Below are positions 26,768 to 36,900 of a DNA stretch of 64,000 nt, piece after piece. The number at the start of each line of letters is the position of its first letter. Position 1 is the first letter of the stretch. The notes under the pieces were generated by a model, which made no database searches, was not told the DNA's origin, and worked only from the letters and a program-made list of their open reading frames with translations. This stretch comes from Candidatus Pelagibacter communis (GTDB taxonomy: Bacteria; Pseudomonadota; Alphaproteobacteria; Pelagibacterales; Pelagibacteraceae): NCBI RefSeq assembly GCF_012932795.1, contig NZ_LANA01000001.1:1-64000 (forward strand). The letters are read 5' to 3'. The translations under genes and the position numbers were made by a program.

Positions 26768-26974
26768 ATGAGTCTACAAGGAAAAGTAAAATGGTTCAAT
26801 CCAACTAAAGGTTTTGGTTTTATTGAAAGAGAAGATAAAGAAAAAGATGTATTCGTTCACGTTTCAGCTGTAAGAGATGCTGGCATGAACGGTTTGGATG
26901 AAGGTCAAGCTTTGACTTTTGATGTTGAAGATGGTCCAAAAGGTCCTTCAGCAGTAAACTTAAAAACTGCATAA
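26768..26974 (+). CDS. cspA: Cold-shock domain protein
   Basis: A 68-residue single CSD protein with RNP1 (KGFGFIER) and RNP2 (DVFVHVSAV) motifs. It binds single-stranded nucleic acid and acts as an RNA chaperone. SAR11 genomes carry few such genes. The gap upstream (26650-26767) holds the leader and promoter. I could not define a well-spaced -35/-10 pair there. Confidence 0.96.
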   Translation: MSLQGKVKWFNPTKGFGFIEREDKEKDVFVHVSAVRDAGMNGLDEGQALTFDVEDGPKGPSAVNLKTA

Positions 26975-27055
26975 TATTCACACTTTCTATTGGCTGAGAT
27001 TTTTTAATTAATTTAATTTTTTAATTATTTAGCTAAATATTTTAGCCAATACCAA

Positions 27056-27814
27056 TCAGATTTTTTTTAGGAATTTTTCCACAATTAGATTAAACTCAAT
27101 AGGCTTCTCTAAGTGAACATTGTGTGAGCATCCTTTAATTATTTTTAAATCACTATTTGAAATATTATTATTTAGAGTTTCTACTTGATTAAAATTATAA
27201 GCTCTGTCTTGATCTCCCCAAATTATTAATGTTTCATTTTTAATGTTTTTTAAATTTTTAACACCATTCCAATTTTTCATAGCAACTAATCCATTATCTG
27301 TAGCTTCTATAGAAGTTTGCTTTCCAGCTTGTTCACACAAGTAAAAATACCTTGCCCTTTCTCCTTCCATAAACCAAGTTTTTGCTATCCTGTAGGCAGT
27401 ATCTTTCAATCCATAGACTTTTAGTTTTTTTCTAGATTGATCAATAGTTTCAAATCGACCAGGTATATTTCCTCTTGGACCAGTACCATAACAAATTAAT
27501 TTTAAAATTTTGTCACCTGCTATTTTTGCTATTTCCTGTACAATCATTCCACCCATTGAATGACCTAATAAATTAAAATATTTTATTTCTTTTTTTTCTA
27601 ACAAATCTAGTATTGCTTTAGCCATACATTCGATCGAATTACATGAATTCACATTATTACTATTTCCAAAACCAGGTAAAGCTGGAGCTATAACCCTAAA
27701 ATTGTCTTTAAAAAATTCTATTTGTGGACTCCACATAGCTGATGAGCCTAAAAAACCATGAACTAAAACTAAAGGAATTCCATTACCTATATCTTCAGCA
27801 AATATATCTTGCAT
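27056..27814 (-). CDS. Alpha/beta hydrolase
   Basis: A 252-residue alpha/beta hydrolase: oxyanion region LVLVHGFLGSSAMWSPQ, nucleophile elbow NLLGHSMGGMIVQEI (Ser near residue 95), later WGDQDRAYN with the acid, and CSHNVHLEKPIEF with the catalytic His. The substrate is unknown; relatives include carboxylesterases and C-C bond hydrolases. It converges on the cold-shock gene and is divergent from the cupin gene. Confidence 0.9.
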   Translation of the reverse strand: MQDIFAEDIGNGIPLVLVHGFLGSSAMWSPQIEFFKDNFRVIAPALPGFGNSNNVNSCNSIECMAKAILDLLEKKEIKYFNLLGHSMGGMIVQEIAKIAGDKILKLICYGTGPRGNIPGRFETIDQSRKKLKVYGLKDTAYRIAKTWFMEGERARYFYLCEQAGKQTSIEATDNGLVAMKNWNGVKNLKNIKNETLIIWGDQDRAYNFNQVETLNNNISNSDLKIIKGCSHNVHLEKPIEFNLIVEKFLKKI

Positions 27815-27851
27815 ATTTATTATTTATTTATAATCATTAAATATAACAACT

Positions 27852-28199
27852 ATGACAAAAAGAAAAATAACTAATCCATATGATGTTGAGTTTATTCCAT
27901 TTGATAACTATGGAGCAGTCGTGCCAGGTATGAGTTGGTATAAAATTAGCTATAACAAAGAAAAAGGTGGACAAGGCACGTATGTTTTAAAAATGGAACC
28001 AGGCGCAAGAAGTTTACCTCATAAACATACTGGTTTTGAGGAATTTTTTATGTTAGATGGAGAATTAATTGATCCAGATGGAAAAATTTTTAAAAAAGGT
28101 GACTTTATATCTTTTGAACCAGAGTCAGAGCACTCATCACATACGATAAATGGTTGCTTGGTTTTAGTATTCATGAGAGGTATAAATCAACCTCTATAA
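27852..28199 (+). CDS. Cupin-domain protein
   Basis: A 115-residue single cupin: LPHKHTGFEEFFMLDGELIDPDG holds the first motif (G-x-H-x-H with the downstream Glu), and FEPESEHSSHTINGC holds the second with the fourth metal-ligand His. This resembles ChrR-type or anti-sigma cupins and small dioxygenase-like cupins. Function unknown. It probably begins a unit with the racemase 47 bases downstream. Confidence 0.85.
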   Translation: MTKRKITNPYDVEFIPFDNYGAVVPGMSWYKISYNKEKGGQGTYVLKMEPGARSLPHKHTGFEEFFMLDGELIDPDGKIFKKGDFISFEPESEHSSHTINGCLVLVFMRGINQPL

Positions 28200-28246
28200 T
28201 AAAACACAAAACAAATTTTTAACAATATTTAAAAGTATCAATAATC

Positions 28247-28993
28247 ATGATTGGAATTTTAGGCGGAATGGGTACGCAAGCAGGACTTGATTTTTGTAAT
28301 AAACTTGCCATGCTTTATAGAGGCAAGATTGATCAAGAATATCCTCTTTTCATACTCTACAATAAATCAAACATACCAGGAAGACCTGAGTCAATTGGAG
28401 TTCAAACTAGAAAGTTTTCAGATCTACCAAGAAGTGTAAAAAATAATAATAAATATAATAAAGTTCTAAAAAGCTTACTTGAGGGTTGTAGGTCACTCGA
28501 AAAAAGTGGCTGCAAATTTATTGTCATACCCTGTAATACTGCTCATTACTGGTATGATGATTTAAAAAAAAAGATTAAAATTCCAATCATAAATATGCCT
28601 AAAGAAGTATTTTTATATACAAAAAAAATTTGTAAAAAAAATTCAAAAATTGGACTCTTAGCTACAGAAGGTACTTTAAAAACAAAAATTTATGAAAATC
28701 AGTTTAAGAAAGAATATAAATTCATCACTCCTCCACATGACTTACAAATTAAATCTGTTAACAAAACTATCAAACATGTGAAGATGGGAAATATAAAATT
28801 GGCTGAAAAATCTATTCAACCAAGTATAAAATATTTAATAAGAAATAATTGTAAAAAAATTATATTAGGTTGTACGGAACTGCCTATTGCAATTTTTGCA
28901 TTTAAATCCTTAAAAAATGTAAAAATATCAAAATTATATTTAGACCCAAATTTAATATTGGCTAATTCATCTATGGTAAAATATAGAAAATAA
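28247..28993 (+). CDS. Aspartate/glutamate racemase family protein
   Basis: A 248-residue cofactor-independent racemase: MIGILGGMGTQAGLDFCNK at the N terminus and the two catalytic cysteines in FIVIPCNTAHYWYDDL and ILGCTELPIAI. Length fits aspartate racemase rather than MurI (about 270). It may make D-aspartate or act on a related amino acid. The unknown 146-residue gene follows after one base. Confidence 0.87.
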   Translation: MIGILGGMGTQAGLDFCNKLAMLYRGKIDQEYPLFILYNKSNIPGRPESIGVQTRKFSDLPRSVKNNNKYNKVLKSLLEGCRSLEKSGCKFIVIPCNTAHYWYDDLKKKIKIPIINMPKEVFLYTKKICKKNSKIGLLATEGTLKTKIYENQFKKEYKFITPPHDLQIKSVNKTIKHVKMGNIKLAEKSIQPSIKYLIRNNCKKIILGCTELPIAIFAFKSLKNVKISKLYLDPNLILANSSMVKYRK

Positions 28994-28994
28994 G

Positions 28995-29435
28995 ATGCTA
29001 GCCAAAACTAAAAAACCATACGTTATATATATGGCAGAAGTTATATATAGAGAGATAGTTAAAATAAAAAAAAATAATCCAAATATTTCAAATATTGATG
29101 CTATTGAAGGTTTTATAGGAACACCCATCTATGAAAACATAAGTAGTGGTAAATTTCATGATACTTGGTTTCAAGATTTAAAGAATAACAAATTTACTGA
29201 TAAAAAAACAGGGGAAAAAATTCCTGACGAAACTATTAAACTTTTACAAATACAAAAAGATATAACAGTAAAACAATTTATAAAATATCCAAAATTATAT
29301 TATACAAAGAGCTCTTTTCCTCTTGAAATTTCACAACGAGCATTCGATCACTTATGGAGAATTTGTGAGAGCTATGAACTTTGGTGCAAAGAAGCTGGAC
29401 GATCTGAAAAAATAATTTTAAAAATTATTGATTAA
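28995..29435 (+). CDS. Unknown 146-residue protein
   Basis: I do not recognise this family. It is basic, soluble and mostly helical, with TPIYENISSGKFHDTWFQD in the middle and a Trp/Cys-rich C-terminal helix (HLWRICESYELWCKEAG). It directly follows the racemase gene and its stop overlaps the end of ndk on the other strand by four bases. Its coupling to the racemase is the only functional clue. Confidence 0.65.
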   Translation: MLAKTKKPYVIYMAEVIYREIVKIKKNNPNISNIDAIEGFIGTPIYENISSGKFHDTWFQDLKNNKFTDKKTGEKIPDETIKLLQIQKDITVKQFIKYPKLYYTKSSFPLEISQRAFDHLWRICESYELWCKEAGRSEKIILKIID

Positions 29436-29842
29436 TCTTTAAAAAAAAAATTAATCTCTATTTTAGCATTTTCAACACTGTCGGACCCGTGTACAGAATT
29501 TTTATCAATAGAAATTCCATATTTTTTTCTTATGGTGCCTTCTGCTGCTTCTTCTGGTTTAGTTGCTCCCATTAAATCTCTATTACCTAGTACTGCACCT
29601 TCTTTTTCTAATACCATAACAACTATTGGTCCTGATGATAAATATGCACATAAATCGCTATAAAATGGCTTTGTTTCATGAACTTTATAAAATTGTTCTG
29701 CTTCAGATTTAGTTATTTGGATTTTCTTATTTTTTAAAATATTGAAACCTTTATCTTTAAACATTTCCTTAATTTCATTTTCTAAATTTCTTTCTACAGC
29801 ATCTGGCTTAATAATTGATAGTGTCTGTTCTATATTACTCAT
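29432..29842 (-). CDS. ndk: Nucleoside diphosphate kinase
   Basis: A 136-residue Ndk of normal length: [20 protein letters not shown] at the N terminus, [20 protein letters not shown], and the phosphorylated histidine in [12 protein letters not shown]. It balances NTP pools by transferring the gamma phosphate of ATP. Its start overlaps the pepA end by eight bases. Confidence 0.97.
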   Translation of the reverse strand: MSNIEQTLSIIKPDAVERNLENEIKEMFKDKGFNILKNKKIQITKSEAEQFYKVHETKPFYSDLCAYLSSGPIVVMVLEKEGAVLGNRDLMGATKPEEAAEGTIRKKYGISIDKNSVHGSDSVENAKIEINFFFKD

Positions 29843-31292
29843 AATTATCCTCTATTAGTTTGTTTAATAATCTAACTCCATAACCAGTTGCTCCACCTGA
29901 ATTTAAAGCTCCACCATATTTTGAAAAAGCCATACCAGCAATATCTAGATGAGCCCAAGGTGTCTCTTTTAGAATAAATCTTTGTAAAAATTGTGCTGCA
30001 GTTGTTGACCCAGCTCCACCAACATAATTTATATTTTGCATGTCAGCATTTTTTGAGTCTATAAGTTTATCAAAGTTTTTATGTAGAGGCATTCTCCATA
30101 ATTTTTCATCAACTTTTTCACCAGCATTTAATAGTTGTTTTGATAACTTTTCATCATTTGAAAACAGTCCAGCATATTCAGAGCCTAATGAAACTATTAT
30201 AGCACCAGTTAAAGTTGCCAAATCAACAATAAATTTCGGCTTAAATTTCTTCTCTGTAAATGTTAAAGCATCAGCTAAAACCAATCTTCCCTCTGCATCT
30301 GTATTTAATATTTCTATTGTTTTGCCACTATAAGATTTTACGATATCGCCAGGTCTTTGAGCGTTACCACCTGGCATATTTTCTACAAGTCCCACAACTC
30401 CAACTGCATTAATTTTTGCTTTCCTTAATGCTAAATTTTTCATTAAACCAACTACTGTAGCTGAGCCAGCCATATCATAAGTCATATCTTCCATAAATTT
30501 TGCCGGTTTCAATGAAATACCACCAGTATCAAAACAAACTCCTTTACCAACAAATGCTACTGGTTTAGAATTATTTTTAACACCATTCCACTCCATTGTT
30601 ACTAGGTATGATCCCCTTATACTTCCTTGGCCTACACCCAACAAAGCATTCATTCCCAATTTTTGTAGTTTTTTATCGTCATAAATATTTATTTTCAAAC
30701 CATATTTTCTTAAAGAATTTAATCTTTTTGCATACTCATCTGGATGTAAAATATTTCCTGGTTCTGAAACAAGATCTCTTGCAAAAAAAGTTCCCTCTTC
30801 TAAAGCTTTAAATCTTAATTTATTTTGAGCAGAAATTTTATTTTTACTTCCAATAACTTTTACAGAAATGACTCTTTTATTTTTTACCGATTTATAGATA
30901 TTAAATTCATAAGATTTTAATTTTAATCCATGTAAAAAATATCCTACAAAATTTTCAATTTTACTATTTATAGTATCTGAGTTTACAAAATAATCATTTT
31001 TCTTATCATAATTTATATGTCCATGAAATTTAGCACCTAAACTTTCTATGTCAGAAGTATTTAAATCTTTCTTAATAGATATTAAAAATATGGTTTTTTT
31101 TGAATTAATTTCAAAAAAAAGTAAGTTTTTTTTTAAATCACTAGTAATTAATAGGTCAGATATGTAAGAAAATTCAGTATTTGAAATATATTTTTTTAAA
31201 CTTGTAATATTAAATTTTTCATCGGTAAATAAGACAAGATTGGCTGATGTTTTATTGCTTAAATTGTTTAAATAACTAATTTTAATAGACAT
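29835..31292 (-). CDS. pepA: Leucyl aminopeptidase
   Basis: About 485 residues from the ATG at 31292 ([10 protein letters not shown]). The longer frame to 31457 crosses the divergent lptF gene start and adds a non-homologous leader. The M17 catalytic domain shows [18 protein letters not shown], the active-site [14 protein letters not shown] and the metal and lysine residues of the family. It is divergent from lptF, a standard alphaproteobacterial arrangement. Confidence 0.95.
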   Translation of the reverse strand: MSIKISYLNNLSNKTSANLVLFTDEKFNITSLKKYISNTEFSYISDLLITSDLKKNLLFFEINSKKTIFLISIKKDLNTSDIESLGAKFHGHINYDKKNDYFVNSDTINSKIENFVGYFLHGLKLKSYEFNIYKSVKNKRVISVKVIGSKNKISAQNKLRFKALEEGTFFARDLVSEPGNILHPDEYAKRLNSLRKYGLKINIYDDKKLQKLGMNALLGVGQGSIRGSYLVTMEWNGVKNNSKPVAFVGKGVCFDTGGISLKPAKFMEDMTYDMAGSATVVGLMKNLALRKAKINAVGVVGLVENMPGGNAQRPGDIVKSYSGKTIEILNTDAEGRLVLADALTFTEKKFKPKFIVDLATLTGAIIVSLGSEYAGLFSNDEKLSKQLLNAGEKVDEKLWRMPLHKNFDKLIDSKNADMQNINYVGGAGSTTAAQFLQRFILKETPWAHLDIAGMAFSKYGGALNSGGATGYGVRLLNKLIEDNYE

Positions 31293-31353
31293 AAATTTTA
31301 AATACACTCCATACGTGTTTGGTGTTATATAAGGATAAATATTAACAATTTCA

Positions 31354-32484
31354 ATGAAAAAATTAATTTTTAAAAATTTAGCTAAAAACTTCTTAGGATT
31401 TTTTCTAATTACATCGATAAGTATGACTATAATAGTTTGGGTTATCCAGGCAGTCAATTTACTAGAATTTGTCTCAGAGGATGGCCATAGCTTTAAAGTA
31501 TATTTTATGTTTTCAATTTTAAACTTACCTAAAATTTTTAGTAAAATATTGCCATTTATGTTTTTTATCTCACTATTTTATATCTTATCGAAATATGAAG
31601 AAAAAAATGAATTACTTATTTTTTGGTTAAGTGGTATTCACAAAATGGAGTTTTTGAAAAACTTAATGATTTATTCATTATTTTTTTTATTTTTTCAAAT
31701 TTTTTTAACAACTTATTTTGTTCCAAAAACTCAAGATATGGCAAGATCTTATATAAGAGGATCAACAATGGATTATTTTCCAAATTTAGTAAAAGAAAAA
31801 AAATTTATAGATGCGATTTCTAATATTACTATTTATATTGAAAATAAAGATCAAAATGGAATGTTAAATAATATTTTTTTAAAAGAAAAAAACAGTAAGA
31901 CTGATGCGAAGTATCACAAAAATATTTATGCAAAAAAAGGTTATATTAAGAAAAAGGGGACAGAGCATTGGCTAATTATGAATGATGGAAAAATTATTAA
32001 CTATAAAGATAATCAATCAACTATTATTAGCTTTGAAGAAACTCAAATAAATCTTTCAACTTACTCATCTAAAACTACGACATTTCCAAAAATTAAAGAG
32101 ATGAAGACAATAACTCTTTTGAGCTGTATTAAAGCGCTTCACTTGAATAAACCTTATATGTCTGAAGATAGATTCTTAACATGTAAGGATAATGTCAACA
32201 TATCTGTTTCAACTGAAGTTTTGCGGAGACTGTATTTACCTTTTTATCTACCTGTATTAGCTTTAGTAATTGGATTTTTATCTTTAACTTCAAAAGATAA
32301 GATTAATTATAAAAGATTTAAATTAAATGTTTTTTTTATCTGTGCAATTATAATAGTTATTTCTGAAATGAGTTTAAGCTTACCGATAACTTCCTCTAAA
32401 AATATCTTGGCATTTTTTCTAATACCAATAACATTATTTATAATATCCATTTTTCTATTCAAAAAAAAAGTCAAACATAATTAG
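31354..32484 (+). CDS. lptF: LPS export permease LptF
   Basis: A 376-residue YjgP/YjgQ-family permease, with an N-terminal pair of membrane helices, a periplasmic beta-jellyroll-like domain in the middle and about four C-terminal helices. With LptG and the LptB ATPase it extracts LPS from the inner membrane. It is followed by lptG (4-base gap) and lptD, which fixes the assignment as the first of the pair. Confidence 0.9.
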   Translation: MKKLIFKNLAKNFLGFFLITSISMTIIVWVIQAVNLLEFVSEDGHSFKVYFMFSILNLPKIFSKILPFMFFISLFYILSKYEEKNELLIFWLSGIHKMEFLKNLMIYSLFFLFFQIFLTTYFVPKTQDMARSYIRGSTMDYFPNLVKEKKFIDAISNITIYIENKDQNGMLNNIFLKEKNSKTDAKYHKNIYAKKGYIKKKGTEHWLIMNDGKIINYKDNQSTIISFEETQINLSTYSSKTTTFPKIKEMKTITLLSCIKALHLNKPYMSEDRFLTCKDNVNISVSTEVLRRLYLPFYLPVLALVIGFLSLTSKDKINYKRFKLNVFFICAIIIVISEMSLSLPITSSKNILAFFLIPITLFIISIFLFKKKVKHN

Positions 32485-32488
32485 TCAA

Positions 32489-33571
32489 ATGTATTTTAAA
32501 TTATATCAAAAAAATCTAGTTTATATATTTCTTAAAGTTTTATCTGAGATAACAATTATATTTTTTTCGTTGATCTTTATAATGGGCTTAATAGAAGAAA
32601 TTGCTTTCTTTAGAGAGCTTAATGAAAACTTTTTTTATCCAATATTATTAACGTTATTTAAATCTCCAACAATATTATACGACATTTTCCCTTTTATTTT
32701 TATTATATCCACACAATTTTTTTTTATTAAAATAATTGAAAATAATGAATTATCACTATTCAAAACTATAGGAATAAGTAACTTAAAAATTGTATGGTTA
32801 TTGATTGTCACATCCTTTGTATTATCTTTAATAATCAATATCATATTTTATAATTTTTCTGCTCAATTAAAGTATCAATACCTGGTTTTAAAAAATAATT
32901 TTTCTACAGATAATAAATATCTTGCTGTAATTAATCAAAATGGTTTATGGATAAGAGATCTAGACAAAGATAAAGTTAAAATTATTAATTCTTCCCGATT
33001 AAAGGGTAATTTTATAGAAGATGTAGAGATAACAGAATTTGATAAAGATTTTAATTTAATAAAAACAATACATTCTAAAAGAATTGATATTTCAAAAAAT
33101 GATTGGATAATTACAAATGCTGAAATATTAAAGGATAACAATACAACTTTTATTGATTATGATTTTATTTACAATACAAATTTCAACTCTGAAAAAATTC
33201 GTAACTATTTTTCTGATTTAAAGTCACTGTCTATATTTGAATTATATGATGCAAAAAAAAATTATCAAAAACTTGGGTATTCTACAAACGACATAGAAGT
33301 TCATCTTTTTAAATTTTATACTTATCCATTCTATCTTACAATAATGACATTATTTTCTTGCGTTATAATGCTAAACTTAAAATATAATAGACCTAAAATA
33401 TTTCATATAATTTTGGGTGTGATGGTTTCTGTGATTATCTATTACATAAATTTATTTTCTAATGTTTTAGGTCAATCTCTTGATTTTTCTGGTGAATTAT
33501 CAGCATTACTACCTATGGTGATTATTAGCTTATCTTGTTGTATAGGGTTAATTAAAATAAATGAAAAATAA
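32489..33571 (+). CDS. lptG: LPS export permease LptG
   Basis: A 360-residue partner of LptF with the same layout: helices at the N terminus (ITIIFFSLIFIMGLIEEIAFF), a periplasmic domain and C-terminal helices. Position between lptF and lptD supports LptG. Its last 11 bases overlap the lptD start, suggesting coordinated production of transporter and outer-membrane translocon. Confidence 0.9.
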   Translation: MYFKLYQKNLVYIFLKVLSEITIIFFSLIFIMGLIEEIAFFRELNENFFYPILLTLFKSPTILYDIFPFIFIISTQFFFIKIIENNELSLFKTIGISNLKIVWLLIVTSFVLSLIINIIFYNFSAQLKYQYLVLKNNFSTDNKYLAVINQNGLWIRDLDKDKVKIINSSRLKGNFIEDVEITEFDKDFNLIKTIHSKRIDISKNDWIITNAEILKDNNTTFIDYDFIYNTNFNSEKIRNYFSDLKSLSIFELYDAKKNYQKLGYSTNDIEVHLFKFYTYPFYLTIMTLFSCVIMLNLKYNRPKIFHIILGVMVSVIIYYINLFSNVLGQSLDFSGELSALLPMVIISLSCCIGLIKINEK

Positions 33572-35966
33572 AAAAAGACTACTCTATTTAATCTGTTTAA
33601 TTTTTTTTATTAGTTTTGAAAAAACACTTGGGGATCAGTTCAATTTTGAAGCAAAAGAAATTCAAACACAAAATAATGGTAATTTAATTAATGCAAAAAA
33701 TGGTATTAAGATTACTACAGATAATGGTATTAAAATACTAGCTGATAATTTTATATATAATAAAGATAATGAAACTTTGTTTATTAAAGGTAACGTAGAA
33801 ATAAATGATTATAAAAATGATCTAAAAATTTTTGGTCAACAATTTACTTACAATAGAAATGAAAAAGAAATATTTACAGATCAGGATGTAAAATTTATAT
33901 ATAAAAATAGGTATAATCTTGATGCTAAGGAATTAAATTATTCTATTGATGATAAAAAAATTACTTCAGATAAAAATATATTGTTAGTAGATGATCTAAA
34001 TAATTCTATTAAATCTGATAACTTATATTTTTTAATTTCTGATGATATTATCAAGCTTAAAAATCTAATTTATACAGATGCTATTGGAAATAAACATACC
34101 ATTAATCAAGCAATAATAAATACATACAATAATGAGTTAATTGGAAAAGATTTAGAAATTAATTTTGATAAAAAAACTTTTGGAAATAATAAAAATGATC
34201 CAAGATTAAAGGGTAATGCAATTTTTTCTACAAAAAATAAAACCAAAATAACAAAAGGAGTTTTTACAACTTGTAAAAAAAATGATACATGCCCGCCCTG
34301 GGCAATCTCAGCCAAAGAAATAGTTCATGATAAAACTAAAAAAACTATAAATTATAAAAATGCTGTCTTAAAATTGTATGACAAGCCCGTATTTTATTTT
34401 CCAAAATTTTTTCACCCAGACCCAACTGTAAAAAGACAATCTGGGTTTTTGATTCCTTCTTTTGCAGATAACAGTAATACAGGTTTACATCTATCAATTC
34501 CTTACTTTAAAGTTATTTCTGGTAGTAAAGATTTTACTTTTAAACCAAGGTTTTATTCTGATGAAACGATGCTCATTAATACTGAATTTAGATCTGTTAG
34601 TAAAAACTCTAAAAAAATAGCAGATGTTAGCTTTAAAAACAATAAATCAGGCACAAAAAATGGTAATTCTGAAAAACATATCTTTTATAATTTTAAAACT
34701 GTCAATTTAAATAATTCTTTATTTGAAGATAGTGAAGTTGAATTTAATTTACAAAAAGTAAGCAACGATCGTTATTTAAAAATTTATGATATAGACTCGC
34801 CCCTGATAACCAGTACATCGACTATGCACTCGTATGTTGATTTTAATGGAATGAATGAAGATTCTAATTTTAAAGTAAGTGCAGAAATTTTTGAAGATAC
34901 CACAAAAGATTACAGTGATAGATATGAATATATTTTACCAAGTGTTGAAATTGATAAAATTATTAATTTAAAAAAAGAACTTAATGGTGTTTTATCATTA
35001 AATACTACTGGGCTTATAAAACAGTATCAAACAAATATTACAGAAAAAAGTGTTATAAACAACCTTAATTATGAGTCCTACTCAATATTTGCAAATAATG
35101 GTGTTGTAAGTGATTACTCTCTAATTTTAAAAAATGTTAATAGAGACTCTAAAAATTCAAATACTTATAAAAATAGAAAAGAATTAGAATTTTTAAGTGC
35201 AGGAATGTTTACATTAAGTTATCCATTAAAAAAAATAGAAGAAAATTTTAAAAAATTTTTTACACCCAAAATGTCATTTAGATACAGCCCAAACAATACA
35301 AATAACATGTCACTAGATGACAATAGAATTGATGTGAATAATGTTTTTTCATTAGGAAGACTATCATCAAATGATAATGTGGAAAGTGGAGCTTCAATTA
35401 CAATAGGCTCAGATTATTTAATAAAAGATAGTGCTGACAGCGATATTCTTAAACTAGGGCTTGCAACAGTGTTCAGAGATAAGGAAAATAAAGATCTACC
35501 GATTAAAAGTACATTGGATCAAAAATCATCTAATATTTTTGGTAACATAGAATTTAAACCCAGTAAGTTTTTTAATATAGAATATGATTTTTCTTTGGAT
35601 AACGACTTTGAAAGATCTACATACGATCATATCAAAACAGAACTTTATATAAACAATTTTGTAAATTCATTTGAGTTCTTAGAAGAAACAGGTCCTCTAG
35701 GTAACCAGGGTTATTGGAACAATAAGTCAACTTTTAATTTTAGCAGTCAAAATTCGATATCATTTAACAAAAGAAGAAATACAAAGACAAATTTAACTGA
35801 ATTTTATAATTTAATTTATCAATATGAAAATGATTGTTTAACAGCTGCAATTGAATACAATAAAAATTTTTATAATGATCAAGAATTAAAACCTGCAGAG
35901 GAATTATTCTTTTCGTTAACAATCGTTCCTTTCACAAAAGTTAATAGTACAAATATGAATAAGTAA
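33561..35966 (+). CDS. lptD: LPS assembly protein LptD
   Basis: An 801-residue outer-membrane LPS translocon. A signal peptide (KKRLLYLICLIFFISFEKTLG) is followed by an OstA-like periplasmic domain (NFIYNKDNETLFIKGNVEIN and similar repeats up to about residue 190) and a large beta-barrel. FTTCKKNDTCPPWAI is a typical cysteine-containing junction. Disulfide pairing cannot be judged. It overlaps lptG and is followed after one base by a surA-like gene, the usual alphaproteobacterial order. Confidence 0.92.
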   Translation: MKNKKRLLYLICLIFFISFEKTLGDQFNFEAKEIQTQNNGNLINAKNGIKITTDNGIKILADNFIYNKDNETLFIKGNVEINDYKNDLKIFGQQFTYNRNEKEIFTDQDVKFIYKNRYNLDAKELNYSIDDKKITSDKNILLVDDLNNSIKSDNLYFLISDDIIKLKNLIYTDAIGNKHTINQAIINTYNNELIGKDLEINFDKKTFGNNKNDPRLKGNAIFSTKNKTKITKGVFTTCKKNDTCPPWAISAKEIVHDKTKKTINYKNAVLKLYDKPVFYFPKFFHPDPTVKRQSGFLIPSFADNSNTGLHLSIPYFKVISGSKDFTFKPRFYSDETMLINTEFRSVSKNSKKIADVSFKNNKSGTKNGNSEKHIFYNFKTVNLNNSLFEDSEVEFNLQKVSNDRYLKIYDIDSPLITSTSTMHSYVDFNGMNEDSNFKVSAEIFEDTTKDYSDRYEYILPSVEIDKIINLKKELNGVLSLNTTGLIKQYQTNITEKSVINNLNYESYSIFANNGVVSDYSLILKNVNRDSKNSNTYKNRKELEFLSAGMFTLSYPLKKIEENFKKFFTPKMSFRYSPNNTNNMSLDDNRIDVNNVFSLGRLSSNDNVESGASITIGSDYLIKDSADSDILKLGLATVFRDKENKDLPIKSTLDQKSSNIFGNIEFKPSKFFNIEYDFSLDNDFERSTYDHIKTELYINNFVNSFEFLEETGPLGNQGYWNNKSTFNFSSQNSISFNKRRNTKTNLTEFYNLIYQYENDCLTAAIEYNKNFYNDQELKPAEELFFSLTIVPFTKVNSTNMNK

Positions 35967-35967
35967 A

Positions 35968-36900
35968 ATGAAAAACAAAAATTTAAATATTTTATTTATT
36001 TTATTTTTCTTAATATGTTTTAAATCTGTGAACAGTGAAAATAAATCTAGTATAGTAATTAAAATTAACAATAAGATTATTACAAATATAGATGTCCAAA
36101 ATGAAAAAAAATATTTAATAGCTATAAATCAAAATTTAAAATCTTTAGATAAAGATGAAATGTATAATATTGCAAAAAATTCATTAATAAGAGAAAGAAT
36201 AAAGAAAAATGAATTGGAAAAACATTACAACTTAAATATTAATTCAAAATATATGGACAGTTTAATAAAAGACTTTTACATGAGATTGAAATTTCAAAGC
36301 AAAGAAGACTTTGATGTCTATTTATCCAACAACAACATAGGTTTGAATGAAATTAAAAGCAAATTAAATATCGAAACAATATGGAATGAGCTAATATTTA
36401 ATAAATACAAAGATAAAGTAGAGATCGATGAAGAAAAAATTAAAAATAAAATTAACACACTTGTTTCAAAAGAAGAAAAAGAGTCGTATTTAATTTCTGA
36501 AATTATTTTTTCAGCAAATACAAAAGAAGAAATTTTAATCAATCATAAAAAAATATTGAAAAGTATCGATGCAATTGGTTTTAGCGACACTGCAAATATT
36601 TATAGTGAAGCAGAAACCTCTAAATTTGGTGGAGAAATTGGATGGATCGATACCTCTCAATTTTCAGAGAAAATTTTTAAAAAATTAAAAAGTCTTAAAA
36701 CTGGTGAAATTACAGATTTAATTAATGTTCCAGGTGGTTTCCTAATATTAAAAATAGTAGACAAAAAACTAACAAAAATTAAAATTGACAAAAAAAATGA
36801 ATTTAATCAATTAATCACATATGAAAAAAACAGGCAACTTAATGAATTTTCAGCAATATATTTTCAAAAAATTAAAAAAAATTCAATTATAAATGAATAA
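35968..36900 (+). CDS. surA: SurA-like periplasmic peptidyl-prolyl isomerase
   Basis: A 310-residue exported chaperone: signal peptide in residues 1-24 (NLNILFILFFLICFKSVNS), a SurA N-terminal helical domain with NKIITNIDVQNEKKYLI, then one parvulin PPIase domain (ISEIIFSANTKEE, FGGEIGWIDTSQF, VPGGFLILKIVDK). E. coli SurA has two parvulin domains; a single one is common in alphaproteobacteria. It sits between lptD and pdxA. Confidence 0.88.
   Translation: MKNKNLNILFILFFLICFKSVNSENKSSIVIKINNKIITNIDVQNEKKYLIAINQNLKSLDKDEMYNIAKNSLIRERIKKNELEKHYNLNINSKYMDSLIKDFYMRLKFQSKEDFDVYLSNNNIGLNEIKSKLNIETIWNELIFNKYKDKVEIDEEKIKNKINTLVSKEEKESYLISEIIFSANTKEEILINHKKILKSIDAIGFSDTANIYSEAETSKFGGEIGWIDTSQFSEKIFKKLKSLKTGEITDLINVPGGFLILKIVDKKLTKIKIDKKNEFNQLITYEKNRQLNEFSAIYFQKIKKNSIINE

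Noticed and set aside
26988-27051. TATTGGCT and AGCCAATA as a terminator after the cold-shock gene
   Set aside because: The loop would be 48 bases and AT-rich; an 8-bp stem over that distance is weak evidence.
29835-31457. Long form of pepA starting at 31457
   Set aside because: It would overlap the lptF start and adds 55 residues unlike any aminopeptidase leader; the ATG at 31292 fits the family.
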